This document shows, in pieces, positions 4,445-5,787 of a stretch of 5,787 nucleotides of DNA. The notes under the pieces are model-generated. The model saw nothing but the letters and a program-made list of their open reading frames with translations. It was not told the DNA's origin and did not search any database. The position numbers were made by a program, and so were the translations under genes. Position 1 is the first letter of the stretch; each line of letters starts with the position of its first letter. Source of the stretch: Thermoplasmata archaeon (GTDB taxonomy: Archaea > Thermoplasmatota > Thermoplasmata > Lutacidiplasmatales > UBA184); contig JASHVI010000231.1 of the NCBI GenBank assembly GCA_030039525.1, forward strand, positions 1 to 5,787, read 5' to 3'.

Positions 4445-5787
4445 CCGTCCTCGGAGGAGGGCTCCGGGGCCGCCGGCTCGGGCTCGGCCGCGGGCTCGGG
4501 GACCGGCGCGCGCGCGTGGGCCGTGACCCGCACCGCGACGCCGCGCGCGAGCCGTCCCATCTCCGGCGGGGCGAGCAGGAGCCGGCCGACGCCGAGGAGC
4601 CGGTCGTCGGCGTCGACGAGGAGCGCGCTCTGCTCCGGGACGAGCGTGGGGTCCCCGCCGGCGACGAACTTCGAGAAGAGGCTCTTCCCCTCCTCGACGA
4701 ACGGCACCGCGTCGGGCGCCACGATGATCCGGCCGCGCGGGAAGGGCCGGGCCCCGTGGAGCAGCGTGCCGCCGGCGAAGGTCGGCCGGGGCAGGCCGTC
4801 CGGCCCGACGAAGAAGGCCGGGCTCCCGTCGGGGAGGTGGAGGGCCCTGAGCCGGCCGCTGCGGGGCGAGCGTCGCCCCACGAGGGCCCGGTCGGCCAGC
4901 CGCTTCGCCGTCTCGGGCCCGAAGCTCCACTCGAGGAGCGCCTCCCCCTGTCGGCGGGTCCAGCGCTCCGTCCAGTCGGCGCCCTCCTCCACCTCGAGGC
5001 CGGCGAGGTCGGGGGCGCCGTCGCGCTCCTCCTTCGACCAGCGCTCCTCCTCGAACTCCTCGACGCCGACGTAGCAGCCGACGGGGTAGAGCTCCGTCAG
5101 CTCGAGCGGCACCGGCCCCACCGGGGTCGCGACCTCCCAGAAGATCGGGGCGCCGCTCCGGTCCGCCGTCGGCAGCCCGCGCAGCGCCCCGGGGGTCAGC
5201 GTCCGGGGCGAGAGCGCCCGGTAGGGCCCCTTCCCCGTCCGGAACACCTGGGCGTGGGCGAGGAACCGGATCACCGAGGGCCTAAGCGTGCTGGTCGCCC
5301 CGACCGCCCGGAACGACGGGCGACTGTCCGGCTCGGTCGGGAGGAAGACGCGGACGCCGCGGACCGCCGCCCGGAGGCCGGCCTGCAGCGCCGGGTGTGC
5401 CGCGGCCCGTCGCTCCGCGAGCTCCCAGAGCGCGCCGTCGCGGATCGCCTGGCGGATGCGGGCGATCTCGAGGGAGCACTGGAAGAGGTTGTGCTCCGCG
5501 ATCGCGACCTCCCGCTCGGGCCCCGGGAGCTTCGCGACCTCGGTGAGGGGCCGCGCGCCGCAGAGGGCGCACCCGCAGATCGCCTCCCGGATCGCGTCGA
5601 TCCCGACGGTGCCGTCGGGGAACATGAGGCTCCCGCGACGCGCGAACTTGAGGTAGGCCGACGAATCGAAGAGGTCGACCCCGAAGAGCGCCGCGAAGGC
5701 GAAGGAGATCGGGTGGCCCGTCCCGAAGAGGTGGACCACCCCGTCGGGCCGCAGCTGCGGACGCGTCGCGATCAGCACCCGGGCGAG
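4438..5787 (-). CDS. tgtA: archaeosine tRNA-guanine transglycosylase, C-terminal part (5' end beyond window)
   Basis: TgtA exchanges guanine 15 in the D-loop of archaeal tRNAs for 7-cyano-7-deazaguanine (preQ0), the first tRNA-bound step to archaeosine. The frame is open to the window edge, so the first roughly 200 residues, including the other catalytic Asp, are missing. Numbering from the in-frame GTG at 5778: HLFGTGHP at 16-23, the catalytic nucleophile-type Asp at D38 in DLFDSSAY, and a zinc site C68, C70, C73 and H96 in CxCxxC...EHNLF. These spacings match those I recall for the Pyrococcus horikoshii enzyme. The archaeal C-terminal domains follow, ending in a PUA RNA-binding domain at about 362-421 (FSKFVAGGD to GVAVRVTAHAR). 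A low-complexity acidic tail (PVPEPAAEPEPAAPEP, then SSEDGL) is an addition. Carrying both the zinc site and PUA, it is not the split ArcS-type paralog. The start cannot be set. Confidence 0.95.
   Translation of the reverse strand, partial: LARVLIATRPQLRPDGVVHLFGTGHPISFAFAALFGVDLFDSSAYLKFARRGSLMFPDGTVGIDAIREAICGCALCGARPLTEVAKLPGPEREVAIAEHNLFQCSLEIARIRQAIRDGALWELAERRAAAHPALQAGLRAAVRGVRVFLPTEPDSRPSFRAVGATSTLRPSVIRFLAHAQVFRTGKGPYRALSPRTLTPGALRGLPTADRSGAPIFWEVATPVGPVPLELTELYPVGCYVGVEEFEEERWSKEERDGAPDLAGLEVEEGADWTERWTRRQGEALLEWSFGPETAKRLADRALVGRRSPRSGRLRALHLPDGSPAFFVGPDGLPRPTFAGGTLLHGARPFPRGRIIVAPDAVPFVEEGKSLFSKFVAGGDPTLVPEQSALLVDADDRLLGVGRLLLAPPEMGRLARGVAVRVTAHARAPVPEPAAEPEPAAPEPSSEDGL
4441..4506 (-). 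other. low-complexity Pro-Glu-Ala tail of TgtA
   Basis: The last 22 codons of tgtA encode a Pro/Glu/Ala stretch with repeated PEPAA-like units, then SSEDGL. The underlying DNA repeats GGCTCGG-type units (plus strand, about 4470-4500). It follows directly on the PUA domain, where the family usually ends, and should be disordered and negatively charged. Such tails may act as flexible linkers or protein-contact regions, but they also arise by slippage in GC-rich DNA. No specific role can be assigned. Confidence 0.6.

Noticed and set aside
3231..4526. Long + strand open frame of about 431 codons antisense to kae1, the small gene and the end of tgtA
   Set aside because: Low-complexity Arg/Pro/Gly translation spanning three better-supported genes; a GC-driven shadow.
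3809..4930. Minus strand open frame of about 373 codons in another register across kae1 and tgtA
   Set aside because: It overlaps two firmly identified genes on the same strand in a different frame, and its translation is almost wholly R/P/G/A.
5288..5656. + strand open frame of about 122 codons antisense to tgtA
   Set aside because: It lies opposite the conserved zinc-binding region of TgtA and shows only GC-shadow composition.

Overview
This is a very GC-rich (clearly above 65%), densely coded archaeal window. The archaeal call rests on three genes read directly: an archaeosine-type tRNA-guanine transglycosylase, a stand-alone Kae1, and a geranylgeranyl-reductase-family flavoprotein of the kind used for isoprenoid lipids. 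The A/T islands at gene starts look like TATA elements, and Shine-Dalgarno sequences are largely absent. The proteins are arginine-rich rather than acidic, which argues against a haloarchaeon. A high-GC Thermoplasmatota-like lineage is my best guess, but this is inference and not proven by the sequence.

Layout, left to right: (1) bases 1-111 probably hold the 3' end of an upstream + strand gene. (2) 93-950 (+) encodes a secreted protein with a signal peptide and a C-terminal membrane anchor. (3) 827-2077 (-) encodes the flavoprotein reductase; its last 124 bp overlap the 3' end of gene 2 on the opposite strand. (4) A 57-bp divergent spacer (2078-2134) holds one A/T island that could serve both directions. 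(5) 2135-3130 (+) encodes an N-terminally anchored surface protein of unknown function. (6) A 13-bp convergent gap follows. (7) On the minus strand, in transcription order, come tgtA (4438 to the window edge, 5' end missing), a 75-residue unknown protein (4177-4404) and kae1 (3144-4127). Short spacers separate these three, and A/T islands precede the last two.

The right half is a small tRNA-modification neighbourhood. TgtA starts archaeosine formation at position 15, Kae1 catalyses t6A at position 37, and a small unknown alpha/beta protein lies between them. The left half is envelope-related: two glycosylation-prone surface proteins flank a probable membrane-lipid reductase. I found no tRNA or rRNA gene, mobile element, CRISPR array or convincing terminator, and no gene-free stretch above 300 bases. 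I see no clear new multi-gene system. The most promising unknown is the 75-residue protein; the most distinctive signal is the placement of the rare A/T islands.
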